Assembly (NCBI GenBank): GCA_030704615.1 | Contig: CM060731.1 | Span: 45,818,001-45,882,000 of the forward strand | Direction: 5' to 3' | Origin: Takakia lepidozioides | Taxonomy: Eukaryota; Streptophyta; Takakiopsida; Takakiales; Takakiaceae | DNA: 64,000 nucleotides | Shown here: positions 11,280 through 20,527 of the stretch, one piece after another | Position numbering within the stretch: position 1 is the first letter of the stretch | How the letters are laid out: every line of letters begins with the position of its first letter | Made by a program: the position numbers and the translations under genes | Notes under the pieces: model-generated | Database searches by the model: none | What the model was told of the DNA's origin: nothing | What the model saw: the letters and a program-made list of their open reading frames with translations, nothing else

Positions 11280-11513
11280 CTTAGCTGGTGCTTAGGTCCC
11301 TCTAAGTCCAGGTAGCCTCAAGATGTGATAGTGACCATAGCCTCACTAAGTCCTCCACCACTATCCCTACTACACTCAAACTCGATAGATCAAGAGGCCG
11401 GGTGCAAGAGTTGCCCCATCGTTAGTCGCCGTCTTGCAACTTGTGAACTTGAGCTTGGGATCTCATGTATTGACTCCTATTAGCTTGGCCTCCCATTTGG
11501 CCGAGAGCCGGAT

Positions 11514-11782
11514 TTGCCTGCAGCCATTCGTAGGGACACTGCTCAAGTCCTTAACCTTGACGATCCGGACATGTGGGTACGTGCATGTGATCAGCGTGCA
11601 GAGTTGTTCAAGAAAGTCATGCCCATGGCTTTTGAGAACCTTGCCATTGCACAACACCGTGATACGTTGAGGTATGTCACTATACGTGGTGGAGGATATC
11701 GTCCTGGGGTTCGGAGGTTTAGCCCTGGTGACTATGTTTATTTGCAGCAGACTGCTCCTACGACTCTGGATGTTACTGCAGC
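11514..11782 (+). pseudogene. Ty3/gypsy integrase C-terminal fragment
   Basis: The reading frame gives IAQHRDTLRYVTIRGGGYRP, then VRRFSPGDYVYLQQ and APTTLDVTA. The R-F-x-x-G-D-Y-V-Y pattern is typical of the region after the catalytic core of Ty3-type integrases, where the protein binds DNA. Coding similarity stops at about 11780, where the end of the next element begins. The style differs from the young chromovirus at 20871. It may be the missing 3' part of the methyltransferase-bearing Ty3 relic at 18104-20510, but that link is inference. Confidence 0.6.
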
Positions 11783-11799
11783 TGTGAGTGAACGGAGTG

Positions 11800-12450
11800 C
11801 CGTGAGGTGAATTGCTTTGAAACATTTGTGGATGGGAAGAGTGGGAATATTGAAGTTATCATGTATGTCATTGATACTGGCGTTATGAATGCCGCCTCGA
11901 GTACCGGCGGTGATGACGGTTAATGGGCCATTTTAGCCATACCGTCGGATTGCAAGGATAAGCGGGGCATATTTTTGACGTTTTTCTAAAATCGAATCAT
12001 TGGGGTGGCCAACGTGACAAAATGTGAATTCAATGAAATGGATAGTGAATTGTGGGGATGGTGAGGTGGGGGGTAGGGTGTTAAGGGTAGGCCTTGTACA
12101 AGGAGTATGTCCGGGCAAAGCCTGGCAGGGCATGAGCATGGTGATCGGGTACATATGCATGGTAGCAGCCAGGGTGGCACGATGTGGTCGGGTGGCCGAC
12201 CTTGGTAGGTGCCAGCGTTTATAAGCGAGAACCATCTGGTTTCAGCACGGTTTAGAAAGAGTTTATGGAGATGCCAAACTGCCTGGTTGTGTCGTGTGAT
12301 ATGAAGGTCGTGTATGATCGGGTGCGTACATTGGCTGAGGAGATGTGGCCAAGTGTCACGAGCTTGGTGAGTGGTTGAGCACAATGGACAGTATGGGGAT
12401 GGGAACATATGCGGCCAGAAGATGTGTTTGCGCCGGTGACCCATGTATTG
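11800..12450 (-). pseudogene. CPLC zinc-knuckle and C-terminal nuclease-like region
   Basis: The minus frame from 12444 gives HMFPSPYCPLCSTTHQARDT, then a TWPHLLSQCTHP segment, the HNQAVWHLHKLF helix and the LINAGTYQGRPPDH block. The C-P-x-C...H...C-x-H pattern is the zinc knuckle seen at the C-terminus of many LINE-type polyproteins. Downstream, in a second frame, FIEFTFCHVGHPND and EKRQKYAPLIL follow the E-x-F/Y-C...K spacing that I associate with a PD-(D/E)XK-like nuclease. The catalytic assignment is inference. The overlap of two frames shows at least one frameshift. DNA identity to 61055-61740 is about 88% by eye. Confidence 0.55.
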
Positions 12451-12599
12451 GGCGTATCTGAATTTGAGTGTTTGTCGGATTGTGCGTCAGTAGTAGTTTT
12501 GGTTAGCCAGAAATGATTTAGAGTTTATGGTGCAATACACTTGATTGAGTCCATTTTTGGATGTGTACTTTGGTGTGGCTGATGGAGGCTGCAGCTTGT

Positions 12600-12918
12600 T
12601 TATTTGCTTCTCGGGGGGTCTGGTATGGGGTGTATAAACCAGAAAGGGTGGGTGTGGGCGATGTGGATAGGGTCATCATTGGGTACAACTATGGGGTGGG
12701 AAGCGCCGAGTTGGGCAAGTAGGTCTGCTTCTTCATTACCATGAATGCCAGTGTGCGAACGGACTTTGAGTATATGGACTGGGTGGTTGATGACAACGGC
12801 CCTATGGACAATATCGGAAATAAGGTTGCGGTCGGGGTGGTGATGATGGGCAAGGGGGCGAGAGATGTGGTTACGGATGAGGAATAATGAGGTAAGGCTG
12901 CCAGTGAAGATGTAGTAT

Positions 12919-12960
<42 letters not shown>

Positions 12961-13226
12961 AGTGTCGAGTAAGAGAGAGCATCGTGAATGGCCATGAGTT
13001 CAGCCTTGAGGATGGTGGCAGGTCCAGGAGCCTGAGGCAACGCCTTGACCGGTGTTGGCGTGATAGATACCGTACCCTGCATTAGGTTTGGTGAGGGATC
13101 CGTCGGTGTAGTGTGAGTTGGCCGGTGGGTATTTGGGGATGGTGTTTGGTTGATATATTGCGGGGATTGGAGGGGGAGGCGTTGTTGGCGCGACATGTGT
13201 GGGGGGGGGGGGGGTGGGTATCGCAA
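12600..13226 (-). pseudogene. RNase H domain, interrupted by a poly-G/poly-Pro expansion
   Basis: The frame holds ATILKAELMAIHDAL, the metal-binding E segment of RNase HI. After a run of prolines come YYIFTGSLTSLFLI (normally a ..TDS.. acidic step, here TGS) and VRSHTGIHGNEEADLLA, with the conserved H and D. The YTDGSL start of the domain lies upstream in another frame (about 13100-13125). The catalytic second Asp appears to be Gly here. RNase H in retroelements removes RNA from RNA-DNA hybrids. The domain is split by a 41-bp homopolymer and a frameshift and cannot be functional. Confidence 0.7.
12919..12959 (+). repeat. 41-bp G homopolymer
   Basis: An uninterrupted run of 41 G on plus lies inside the RNase H reading of the minus-strand element, where it encodes a poly-proline tract. 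A second run of 14 G lies at 13201-13214. Such tracts can form G-quadruplexes and are prone to length errors. Confidence 0.95.
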
Positions 13227-13989
13227 CGTTCCAAACTTTGTTTGTTCTAATCCGGGGCAGTGTGACGGGTGCGTGGGTGTGAGGGAGGGCAGTTGGGTGA
13301 TGGATGGTGGCCTTTAGTTTATGGGTTTTGGTTAGTAATTGTTCTAGTTGATGGAAGAAATGTGTCGGTATGTCTGCATGAAGGGGGTTTTGGACATGTA
13401 GCATCAGGGTAAGGCTGGGTTCTTTCCGTTTGAGGTATTTGGGGAGAGGAGGGGTGTGAATATATTTAAGTTGGTTTGGGTCAATTGTGGCAAGTAAGTT
13501 AATCCCTTCTGGGAGTCGTAGGAGAGGGTGAGAGGTGCTCGGTGTGATTTGGTGTGTGACGATGAGGATTGTGGACGCAGAAGGAGAGGAGTGCGTAGCA
13601 AGTTTTGCCCATTGAAGAGCTTCGTAAGCAAGAGGGCCAGGAGGGTGGGCAAGGCCCCGACTTTCCCAAGTGTGCTGGGTGGCAGTGGCTCCAAAGATAC
13701 AGTCTCTGTGGTGTGGGCTAGAAAATGTGTGCAATGTCATTGGGCATGTCAGTGGGTTGGAGTAGTATGAGTGAGTAAGCTGGAATGTATTGATAATTAA
13801 GGTGAGAATATCTTGGGGTATGGTATGGTGTGCACATGCTGTTTCCAATCTAGTGAGGGACCGGGGTTTCTTGGGGGGAGTGTCTTTGAGGTAGCGGTCA
13901 ACCAGCCAATATAATTCGGTAGCAAAGTCTTGTTTCGGGGGTTGTAGCGATTGTGGAGATGAGTTTGCAGCAGAGTATTTCTCCCACAA
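13000..13989 (-). pseudogene. Unassigned domain upstream of RNase H in the minus-strand element
   Basis: This 329-residue open frame has no family that I can name with certainty. Recognisable features are HSYYSNPLTCPMTLHTFSSP, a following DCIFGATATQ, AHPPGPLAYEALQWAKLAT and a hydrophobic STILIVTH strand, which look like alternating strands and helices of a globular alpha/beta domain. Near the C-terminus it reads HYTDGSLTKPNAGYGIYHAN, the beginning of an RNase H fold. This links the unknown domain to the RNase H in one polyprotein. The start Met at 13989 may not be natural, because similar sequence continues upstream. Confidence 0.5.
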
Positions 13990-13994
13990 CCATG

Positions 13995-14945
13995 TTAATC
14001 GTGTATTAGGAATGAGTCCAATGAAATGGCCATGTTGAAGAGGCGGGGGCCCATGCGGATGAGTGGTTGATCATGCTTGACATCTTTGTCGGGATTACAT
14101 TCAGTTATGCAGATATGTACGTTGAGAGCATAGATGGGTTGGTGTATGTATCTGTTATCTGTAGGTTGGGTGGGAGTGGCGTGTTGTTGGTGGGTGTGTG
14201 TTAGATAATCGGTGTTAGCATTTTTGTGGAAGGTGGTGAGTAGGGCAAGATTGTGTTCGGGGTCGCAATCGTCATGTGGGCCGAATAGGTCATCTTCTAT
14301 CTGCCATCTCTTGTCTGATGAGGAGTATCCAGCCCATTCACAGTGATAGTATGTATCAATGCAGGTGGCCCCAAAGGCATCAATGGACATTTGGGTTTTA
14401 ACTCCTAGTATGGCTTCAATGATGTAAGTATTCTTATTGTCGTCACTAAGTGGTGAGGATGGGGGGGACAGTGCGGTGGTTAGTTGGGAGGGGGTGGGGG
14501 AGCCTTGCATACTAGGTGATGGAGTGAATGGCGTAAGAAGGTTGTGGTTAGGTTCGGGAGGGTGTGTATTAGGTACTTGATATGGGGGATCGGGTTGTGT
14601 GTCTGTAGGAGTATTGGTGGTATATGCCGTTTTGAGTGTTTGATAGATGGAGGCAATAGGGGAAGATCGGTACTGGGGGAGCAGGTCTTGGGCCGTATGT
14701 GGATAATAGAGGCAAGGAAGATCACATTGGAGAGTGCAGGCTATTGAGGGATGACAAAAGAGGGTGCGAAGGTGGTGTAGGCAACGATTGGTTTTGGCCG
14801 TCGACTGTACAATGGCTTCGATACCATCATTTGTATGAAGAGGGTTGCGTACGTCGATCGGTCCTGGCAGTACATCACCCCTAAGCTCCATTGAGGCACT
14901 ACCGGTGGCTTCAGCGTGTAGTGGGGGGCGAGGGTCGACCCCAAC
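13995..14945 (-). pseudogene. Proline-rich region with a chromodomain-like segment
   Basis: The open frame (ORF start at 15173; the first about 75 residues look like the acidic tail of the neighbouring hAT relic) is rich in P, T and S. Near 14400-14240 it reads CIDTYYHCEWAGYSSSDKRW, then QIEDDLFGPHDDCDPEHN. The Y-x-C-x-W-x-G-Y...W spacing resembles a chromodomain, which in retroelements can direct integration to marked chromatin. After it come IYALNVHICITECNPDKD and RMGPRLFNM, leading into the unassigned domain. The chromodomain call is tentative. Confidence 0.45.
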
Positions 14946-15173
14946 TTCATTTTGAGGACCATGTTCTGGGGATGACACAATTGTAGCTTCACCTTCATCT
15001 GCGATACGCATTTCTTCAAGAAGGTCATCAAAGGTCGGCTGGATATAAGCATCATCCTCTGTGAATGTAAACGGGTCATACACATTTTCGGGAGCATTAT
15101 CAGATCCATCTTCACTATCGGAGGCAGATGATTCCCCTCTGAGATGATTCTCTCTGAGACTCAGTATCGTCAC

Positions 15174-15497
15174 TCATCGAATCAGCCTCAGAAGCAGAGT
15201 CTTCGGAAGCAAATTCATCTCATACCATGCTGCAGCATCATCCGCTGCCCTCTCACGTAGCAGTCGGCAATTGGTATACACATACACCAATTTGTCAGCC
15301 CTCGCGGGATTCAACCTGTTGCGAATTTTGTTGTGAACAAATGAGTAACTGCTCCAATTGCGTTTGCAAGATGAGGCAGAACACATTTGAGCAAGAATAC
15401 GATTCGCAATGGGAGCCAATGTTCTTGCTCCAGCTCCAGCTCCAATCAAATCCCACCATTCATGTGGCAACATATTGAGTTCTTTTGGATCCGACAT
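15174..15497 (-). pseudogene. hAT transposase C-terminal dimerisation region
   Basis: The frame contains HEWWDLIGAG, APIANRILAQMCSASSCKRN, WSSYSFVHNKIRNRLNP and DKLVYVYTNCRLLRER. This is the hATC signature (W-W...A..ILSQ..S.SSCERNWS..). In an alternative frame the end reads as an acidic Ser/Glu/Asp tail, as many plant hAT proteins do, and continues to about 14950. Confidence 0.88.
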
Positions 15498-15521
15498 GTC
15501 CTCAAAAGGGTCGCGACGATC

Positions 15522-16490
15522 TCAGAAGCATTGGTACTCGGATATAGCTCTCTCTGCATGGTTCAGTGAAGCCAGTTGCATGAGAACTCGCACGAGGCCG
15601 GCCTTGGCATCAGCGTCGTCTCGGAGCATGATATTGTCGAGCAAGAATGGAATGTGTAAAGCCCCCGCATAATGCAAGTCCGTTCGAACCATCGAATGAC
15701 GGTCGTAAAATGCATCCTCAGCACTGTCTGCAAGTTCAGGTTCCAAGGAGAAGGGAGGATGCCTCAAGGATTGGACGTGCTTCTTAAGATTTTGCATTAG
15801 TAACCATGCCTTGCCCATTACTAGTTGTTTTCCATCAAACTCCCGCTTGGCTTTTCTGGAGTTCCGCAATGTCCGTGTGTACGCATCCCATTGAGGATCG
15901 ATGATGGTGTACTCCAGACTGTTCTTCACCGTCACTAACCGATCCACCATCAAGAACTTAGTGGCAAAACGAGTTTCGCCTGGATTGTGGAGGCTGTATT
16001 TGGGTTCGTGCCTTCTATATATTGCCAAAAGGATGTGGTGTATGCGGATGAACGACACAACAGTCTTCGCTCGCTTGACAAGTTGTTTCACCCACAGTTC
16101 TTTTCCCCAATCTTCCAAAAGGAGGTCAAGGATATGAGCAGCACAACCTTGATAGTACATATGAGGATAACGTGCCAACAACATGTCTGTAGTGTTTATC
16201 ATGTTAGCGGCATTGTCTGTGCATATTTGCACGATTATATCACTTCCGACCTGTTCGATGAAGTCCGTCAATAGTTGACATTGATAACGTCCATATTTCT
16301 TCTCGCCGCTAGTGTCGACCGATCCCAAGAATTGTTCCCCAGCTAGACATACTAGCATGACATTGAACAACGGTCTGTTTGTAACAGAACTCCAACCATC
16401 GGCACATATAGTGCTTCCATATTTTTTGATGCACTCGCTCGTCCTATCGTTGACCTTTTGGGTAAGCTCGGTCATGACGTCTTCTAGCAA
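15522..16490 (-). pseudogene. hAT transposase, DUF659 and central domain
   Basis: The 322-residue frame has the DUF659 hallmarks: ADGWSSVTNRPLFNVMLV (first catalytic Asp), FLGSVDTSGEKK, VQICTDNAANM (second Asp) and YYQGCAAHILDLLLEDWGK. It continues with the helical insertion region and the HNPGETRFATKFLMVDRL block. These are DDE-type transposase elements typical of plant hAT proteins. The frame runs out into a different frame at 15522, so the enzyme is broken before its C-terminus. Confidence 0.88.
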
Positions 16491-16587
16491 TCATGTGCGG
16501 AGATTGTGATAAGTCGGAGGCACGTACGTGGATCTGGACTCCGAGGTTGCTCTAACGGCAGAAACAAATGCCGGAAGCCTTGCCACA

Positions 16588-17073
16588 TTAAATGGTATGT
16601 TGGCCTCGAAGCCAACTGTCTTTTCGCAAACAAGTTAGACTTTCCTGTAGGGATTGCTGCCGTAATCCTCTACTCCGTTGAAGTGTAGGGATACAAAGAG
16701 GTGTTGAAACAGGTGTTGCTCCGACACAACCCACTTGTCCAATGACACCCGAAGCCTCACAAAAGTCGCCCTGGGTACTAATCGGGGCATCCTGACGGGA
16801 AGATGAAGTGTTTTGCTCAGATGTCATGTCCAGAACCAAAGACATTGGAATATTGCCTCCACACTGGGCAAAATGGTTTTTTACCCGCATAGATGCTTTG
16901 GGGCATAAACCCATCCCAGTGCTCTTCACACCTTTATAGCCGAGGTGAGCGAACAACCGATCCTTACGATAAGAAAGCTTTAATCCACATAGGTTGCATT
17001 CAACACTACCAGTTGCACTGACAATGTTCGGGATTGCCGTATACCAATGGCTCCAATCCTCCCTCATCTTCAC
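16588..17073 (-). pseudogene. hAT transposase N-terminus, BED-type zinc finger
   Basis: CNLCGLKLSYRKDRLFAHLG with the following KGVKSTGMGLCPKAS fits the plant hAT BED-finger pattern (C..C...H...H/C), which binds the element's ends. The remainder (residues 60-160) is low in conservation and ends at a stop before the catalytic block. The start Met is preceded by a divergent frame. Confidence 0.75.
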
Positions 17074-17103
17074 CCAATATCCACTCCCCTGGGACCTAGC
17101 GAT

Positions 17104-17470
17104 GCAAGCAACAAAAAACAGTCACCTATAAATGAACGTGTTGTGAATGTAGAGTACAATGCGATAGCCCAACACTTCTACACCTGTCAGCAATCCAAGT
17201 GGGTCGATATGGGTTGTAGTGTTGAGCTTATACACAATCTGCAAAAATGGCTTTGGTGGAAGCCACAACGGCACAAGATGCGCACCCTCCTCTTGGGCTA
17301 CACTCTTGTTCAATGGAAGAGAACATCCAAAGCAACCTCAAGTGTTTGTGCCAAAAGAAGTGAGGAGCTTGGTGATCCAAGAGGGATGAAAGTGAAATGA
17401 AAGTGAAATGAATAAATGACGAACCAATAGCGCCCACCCGAAAAAGGCTGTACAACCATATTTGTTGTAA
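17104..17470. other. No recognisable feature
   Basis: This short stretch between the hAT BED finger and the second hairpin array has no recognisable motif. The sequence 'gaaagtgaaatgaa' is duplicated at about 17388-17410. Confidence 0.4.
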
Positions 17471-18100
17471 TTTTGAAATTAAGCGACCGCTAATACTACG
17501 GTCGCTATTTTTATTTTTTGTGAAAAACAAGCGACCGCCACTACTGCGGTCGCTTTTATTTCCTTTCATTTTGTATAATATTGCGGTCACTTCTATTTTG
17601 TATATTTTTAAATTTAAGTGACCGCCAGTATGGCGGTCGCTATTGTTTTTTATTTCAAAATATAATGCGACTGCCGGTATGGCGGTCGCTTCATTTATTA
17701 ATATATTTAAAATAAAGCGACCGCCAATATGGTGGTCACTTTTATTTTAATATTTAAAAAAAAAACGCGACTGCCAGTAAGGCGGTCGCTTTTAATCTTT
17801 ATATTTTGAAGTTTAAGCGACCTCCAGGCTGACGGTCGCTTAAACTTGATATATATTTTAAAATTGACGCGACCGCCGGTCTGGTGGTTGCAAATATTGT
17901 ATTTTTTTTAAAACAAGCGACCACCGGTGTGGCGGTCGCTTTTATTTTCATATGTCGCTTGTTTTTTTAATATAATTTTAAATTTATCGACCGCAATATG
18001 GCAGTCATTTGTTTTTCTATATATTTTTTAAATTAAGCGACTGCCCAATGGCGGTCGTTGTTTTTTTTATATTTTTGAAATTATCCGACCGCCAATACAG
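17470..18100. repeat. Hairpin repeat array 2 (GCGACCGCC...GGCGGTCGC type)
   Basis: About 13 units of a 24-bp imperfect palindrome (GCGACCGCCAnTATGGCGGTCGCT) are spaced about 50 bp apart by T/A-rich linkers. Clear units start near 17483, 17530, 17618, 17668, 17717, 17766, 17815, 17868, 17915, 17988, 18036 and 18085. The array begins exactly where the Ty3 RNase H reading of the next relic ends (about 18100), so one has truncated the other. Core and spacing resemble CACTA subterminal repeats. Confidence 0.85.
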
Positions 18101-18103
18101 CAG

Positions 18104-18513
18104 TTGCATGGATTGCGATTCAATCCATCCGCATCCCTATTGACCAAACCCGGTCGATGCACAATCTGAAAGTCATACTCCTGGAGTATAAGTGCCTACC
18201 GTGCAAGCTTCCCCTTAAGCTTGTTTGACTCCATCAACCACTTGAGTGGTTGGTGATCCATGACAAGGGTGAAGAGATTGTCGTATAGATAGCACCTGAA
18301 GTGTGCCACGGCCCACATTGCAGTTAAGCACTCCCCCTCATATAGCTTAGACTCTGCAGTGTTGTTCGAGCGGCTAGCATAAGCCACTGCGAACTCTCTT
18401 CCCTCATCATCCACCTGTGTGAGCACCGCTCCAAGCCCCAGCATGCTCCAATCTGTATGCAGCTGAAAGGGATGCCCCCTGATAGGTCGTCTCAGGATAG
18501 GCGCTGAGGTCAA
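18104..18513 (-). pseudogene. Ty3/gypsy RNase H
   Basis: The frame reads FQLHTDWSMLGLGAVLTQVD (TD metal site), VAYASRSNNTAESKLYEGEC (E) and VMDHQPLKWLM (D). Past a stop it continues with LILQEYDFQIVHRPG and NRDADGLNR, the normal RNase H C-terminus. It ends where hairpin array 2 begins. Confidence 0.85.
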
Positions 18514-18841
18514 CCTCGCCTTGAGCTCTTGAAAAGCTCGTTCTTGCTCATCTTCCCACTGCCACTCCTGGTCTACCTTGGTCAGCTTGGTTAGAGCCTT
18601 TGCAATAGCACTAAATCCCTTGATAAACCGTCTATAGTAGTTTTGTCAACCTTATGAAAGCTCGAACTCGGCTCACATCCGTAGGGCATGGAATCTGTGC
18701 GATGGCCTCTTCCTTAGTCTGCTAGACCCCCAATCCTCCAAGATATATCATGTGGCCCAGATACTCAATCTGGTTGTGGAAGAACTTGCACTTCTCCGGA
18801 TGTAATTTCAATCCGTGCGCTCTCAAGCGCTCAAACACCAC

Positions 18842-19590
18842 CTAAAGGTGTCTCTCGTGCTCCTCCACCGTAGCACTAAAGATGATGATGTCATTTATAT
18901 AGCACCGAGCAAAGTCCACCCCTGCTAGAATCATGTCCATGACTCTCTGGAACTCTGCAAGAGCGTTCTTAAGCCCGAATGGTAAGAACCGCCACTGATA
19001 TAGGCAATCCTTCCCGTGCTCATTGATCCCCCAGAATGTCGTCTTCTGCTTGTCCGCCTCCTTGATCGGCAACTGGTGATATCCGGACCGCAAGTCCAAA
19101 GTGCTAAAGACTTTGGCATGCCCGATGGCATCAAAGATCTCCTTCGGTGTGGGCATGGCATGTTTATCAGAATTGGTCTGACGATTTACAGACTGGTAGT
19201 CACCGCACATACGTCTCTCCGTCCAATTGCCATAGACATCCTTCTTGGCTGGCATCACCGTGCCTGAAGCATACTCTCTACCAGAGAGCTCGACCAAACC
19301 AGCCTCCCAGAGATCTTGAGTCCTCATCTGAATCAAAGACCTCTCCATGTCAAGTTGTATCTATAGGGTCTCCGAAAGATTGGCGTGTTTGTGGCCAACT
19401 CAATACGAATCTCCTGATCATTCAGTGTTCTCAAATCCTTCAAACTGAAGGCAAAGCAATTTATGTAAGCCCTCAGGAACCGCCGTATATGTCGTCTCTC
19501 TCCTCCAGTGATAATTGGTCCAATGTCAGACTCCCAATTGTCATCCGTAACTGCAATCTTACGTCCAGCAGACTTAGAGGTAGAGGACAC
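18842..19590 (-). pseudogene. Ty3/gypsy reverse transcriptase
   Basis: Two overlapping frames give the segment before the RT (CFAFSLKDLRTLNDQEIRIE, then NTPIFRRPYR) and the RT itself: [67 protein letters not shown] and the active-site box CYINDIIIF at about 18885-18910. The canonical box is YIDD, so the second metal-binding Asp is Asn here. Such RTs copy the element's RNA into DNA in cytoplasmic particles. Frame breaks occur at about 19340 and 18840. Confidence 0.85.
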
Positions 19591-19899
19591 GTCCCCTGGT
19601 TGCTATGCCGCAACCTCTTGAGCAGTACTCCCTGCCTGCTCAGTCAATGACAAGGCCTCATCCTGCCCCATCATCTCATCATTGAGGACCTCCTCAACCC
19701 GAGAAGCATCCCCAACCTCATCCATCATAGTCGCCTTGGCTGCCAACTCCCTCTGAATCTCGAGCACCTCCCACGTGTGCCATGGATGTCTGCATCCTGT
19801 GGTCCTCACCGGCTCGCCCCCACTCACTGCCTGTACCATCTCGATAGGCAGAGAGACCGTCAAGGGAAGTGCACTCCGCACTCTACGTTGCTCAGCCAT

Positions 19900-20503
19900 A
19901 GCCAAGCTGATAATCCAGGTTAAGCAATGGAGATCCATCGCTTGCCCCAACACCTGAGTATCCCACAGGAGGCCAGGTCCACTATCCCGGAAAACATGTG
20001 ATCATGGGAAGCTGAGCAGTGTATGTAATGCTGCTCGTGGTTGACCCCCCTTATTGACCACTGCCAAAGGCGAACGGTCATCGTGTCTCACACACTGAGA
20101 CTGCCATTCTGTGTCCAAAATGTTATCCACTGTGATGTGTGAGCCGCTGCACCCCATCAAATGCACGCTGTGCGAGTGGCTTCAAGTTAGTCCACCATAG
20201 CCGTGGACGATGAGCCCGTGACCCCACTGTAGCTGCATCCAACAACACTGCTGACCCAAGGCACGACCGGACTTGATGCACACTGGCCATCACCCTGGCC
20301 CAAGAATCGCCCATCAATAGCACATTCTCCAAGGTGTATGTTAGAGATACAGCTTGATGAAGCTGTAAGTGGCGCAAAACCCGCACCATCTCCCAAAACA
20401 GACCCGACCTTGAGTCTCGCAGTCCATTGCCATGCCCGACTGATAAATGCCCTTGGCAGGGCCAACCTGCCACTACCAGATCAATGGAGCCAACCCGCTC
20501 CAA
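19900..20503 (-). pseudogene. C5 cytosine DNA methyltransferase domain (retrotransposon-borne)
   Basis: The 126-codon open frame (20503-20123) holds motif IV with the catalytic cysteine, DLVVAGWPCQGH (PCQ at 20453-20461); the LRDSRSGLFWEMVRVLRHLQ helix; motif VI ENV in YTLENVLLMGDS (20321-20329); a VLLDAATVGS strand; and motif VIII in RAHRPRLWWTN. Beyond a stop at about 20122, another frame continues with a target-recognition-like GGQPRAALHTLLSFP and PGLLWDT. The motif X-like GQAMDLHCL lies at about 19931-19950. The enzyme family transfers a methyl group from S-adenosylmethionine to cytosine C5. Motif I (SAM binding) would lie upstream of 20511 and is missing. Alternative host methylases are unlikely, because the frame runs straight into the Ty3 RT region. 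Confidence 0.82.
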
Positions 20504-20527
20504 ATCCTGCTAACACTTGGTGAGCAT

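Larger units (their letters stand above)
11782..14945 (-). mobile_element. Retroelement-like relic with chromo-like motif, RNase H, zinc-knuckle and nuclease-like C-terminus (copy A)
   Basis: Read on minus, the order is: a proline-rich leader and a chromodomain-like WAGY segment (14400-14240), an unassigned domain (13989-13230), an RNase H (13130-12720), a CPLC...H...C knuckle (about 12390-12340), and a C-terminal IEFTFCH...K region (about 12040-11800). A second copy of the last two parts lies at 61055-61740. I could not place a reverse transcriptase between RNase H and the knuckle. Several frameshifts and a 41-G run interrupt the frames. The family assignment is open. Confidence 0.55.
14950..17103 (-). 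mobile_element. hAT superfamily transposon relic
   Basis: Three minus-strand blocks in the correct order make up a hAT transposase: BED zinc finger, DUF659/catalytic part, and the C-terminal dimerisation region with an acidic tail. They are split by frameshifts or stops near 16540 and 15500. I did not find terminal inverted repeats or an 8-bp target duplication. The left side abuts the chromo-like element, so their boundary near 14950 is approximate. Confidence 0.85.
18104..20511 (-). mobile_element. Ty3/gypsy-type relic encoding a C5 cytosine DNA methyltransferase upstream of RT-RNase H
   Basis: Read on minus, a DNA methyltransferase (20510 to about 19900) leads into a linker, the N-terminal approach to the RT (19590-19333), the RT (19348-18842) and a Ty3 RNase H (18513-18104). 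All lie on one strand in the order of one polyprotein. The left end is cut by PPR-like sequence at about 20511 and the right end by the hairpin array at about 18100. No LTR, gag or integrase was found, although an integrase scrap lies at 11514-11782. Frameshifts, stops and a YIND in place of YIDD show that it is dead. Confidence 0.8.

Noticed and set aside
19603-19953. A separate small protein gene after the methyltransferase
   Set aside because: It starts with the DNMT motif X-like GQAMDL block and ends before the RT, so it is the linker of the same relic polyprotein.
18842-20503. Host DNA methyltransferase gene
   Set aside because: No introns, no host DNMT accessory domains, and direct continuation into a Ty3 RT; a retroelement-borne enzyme is the simpler reading.
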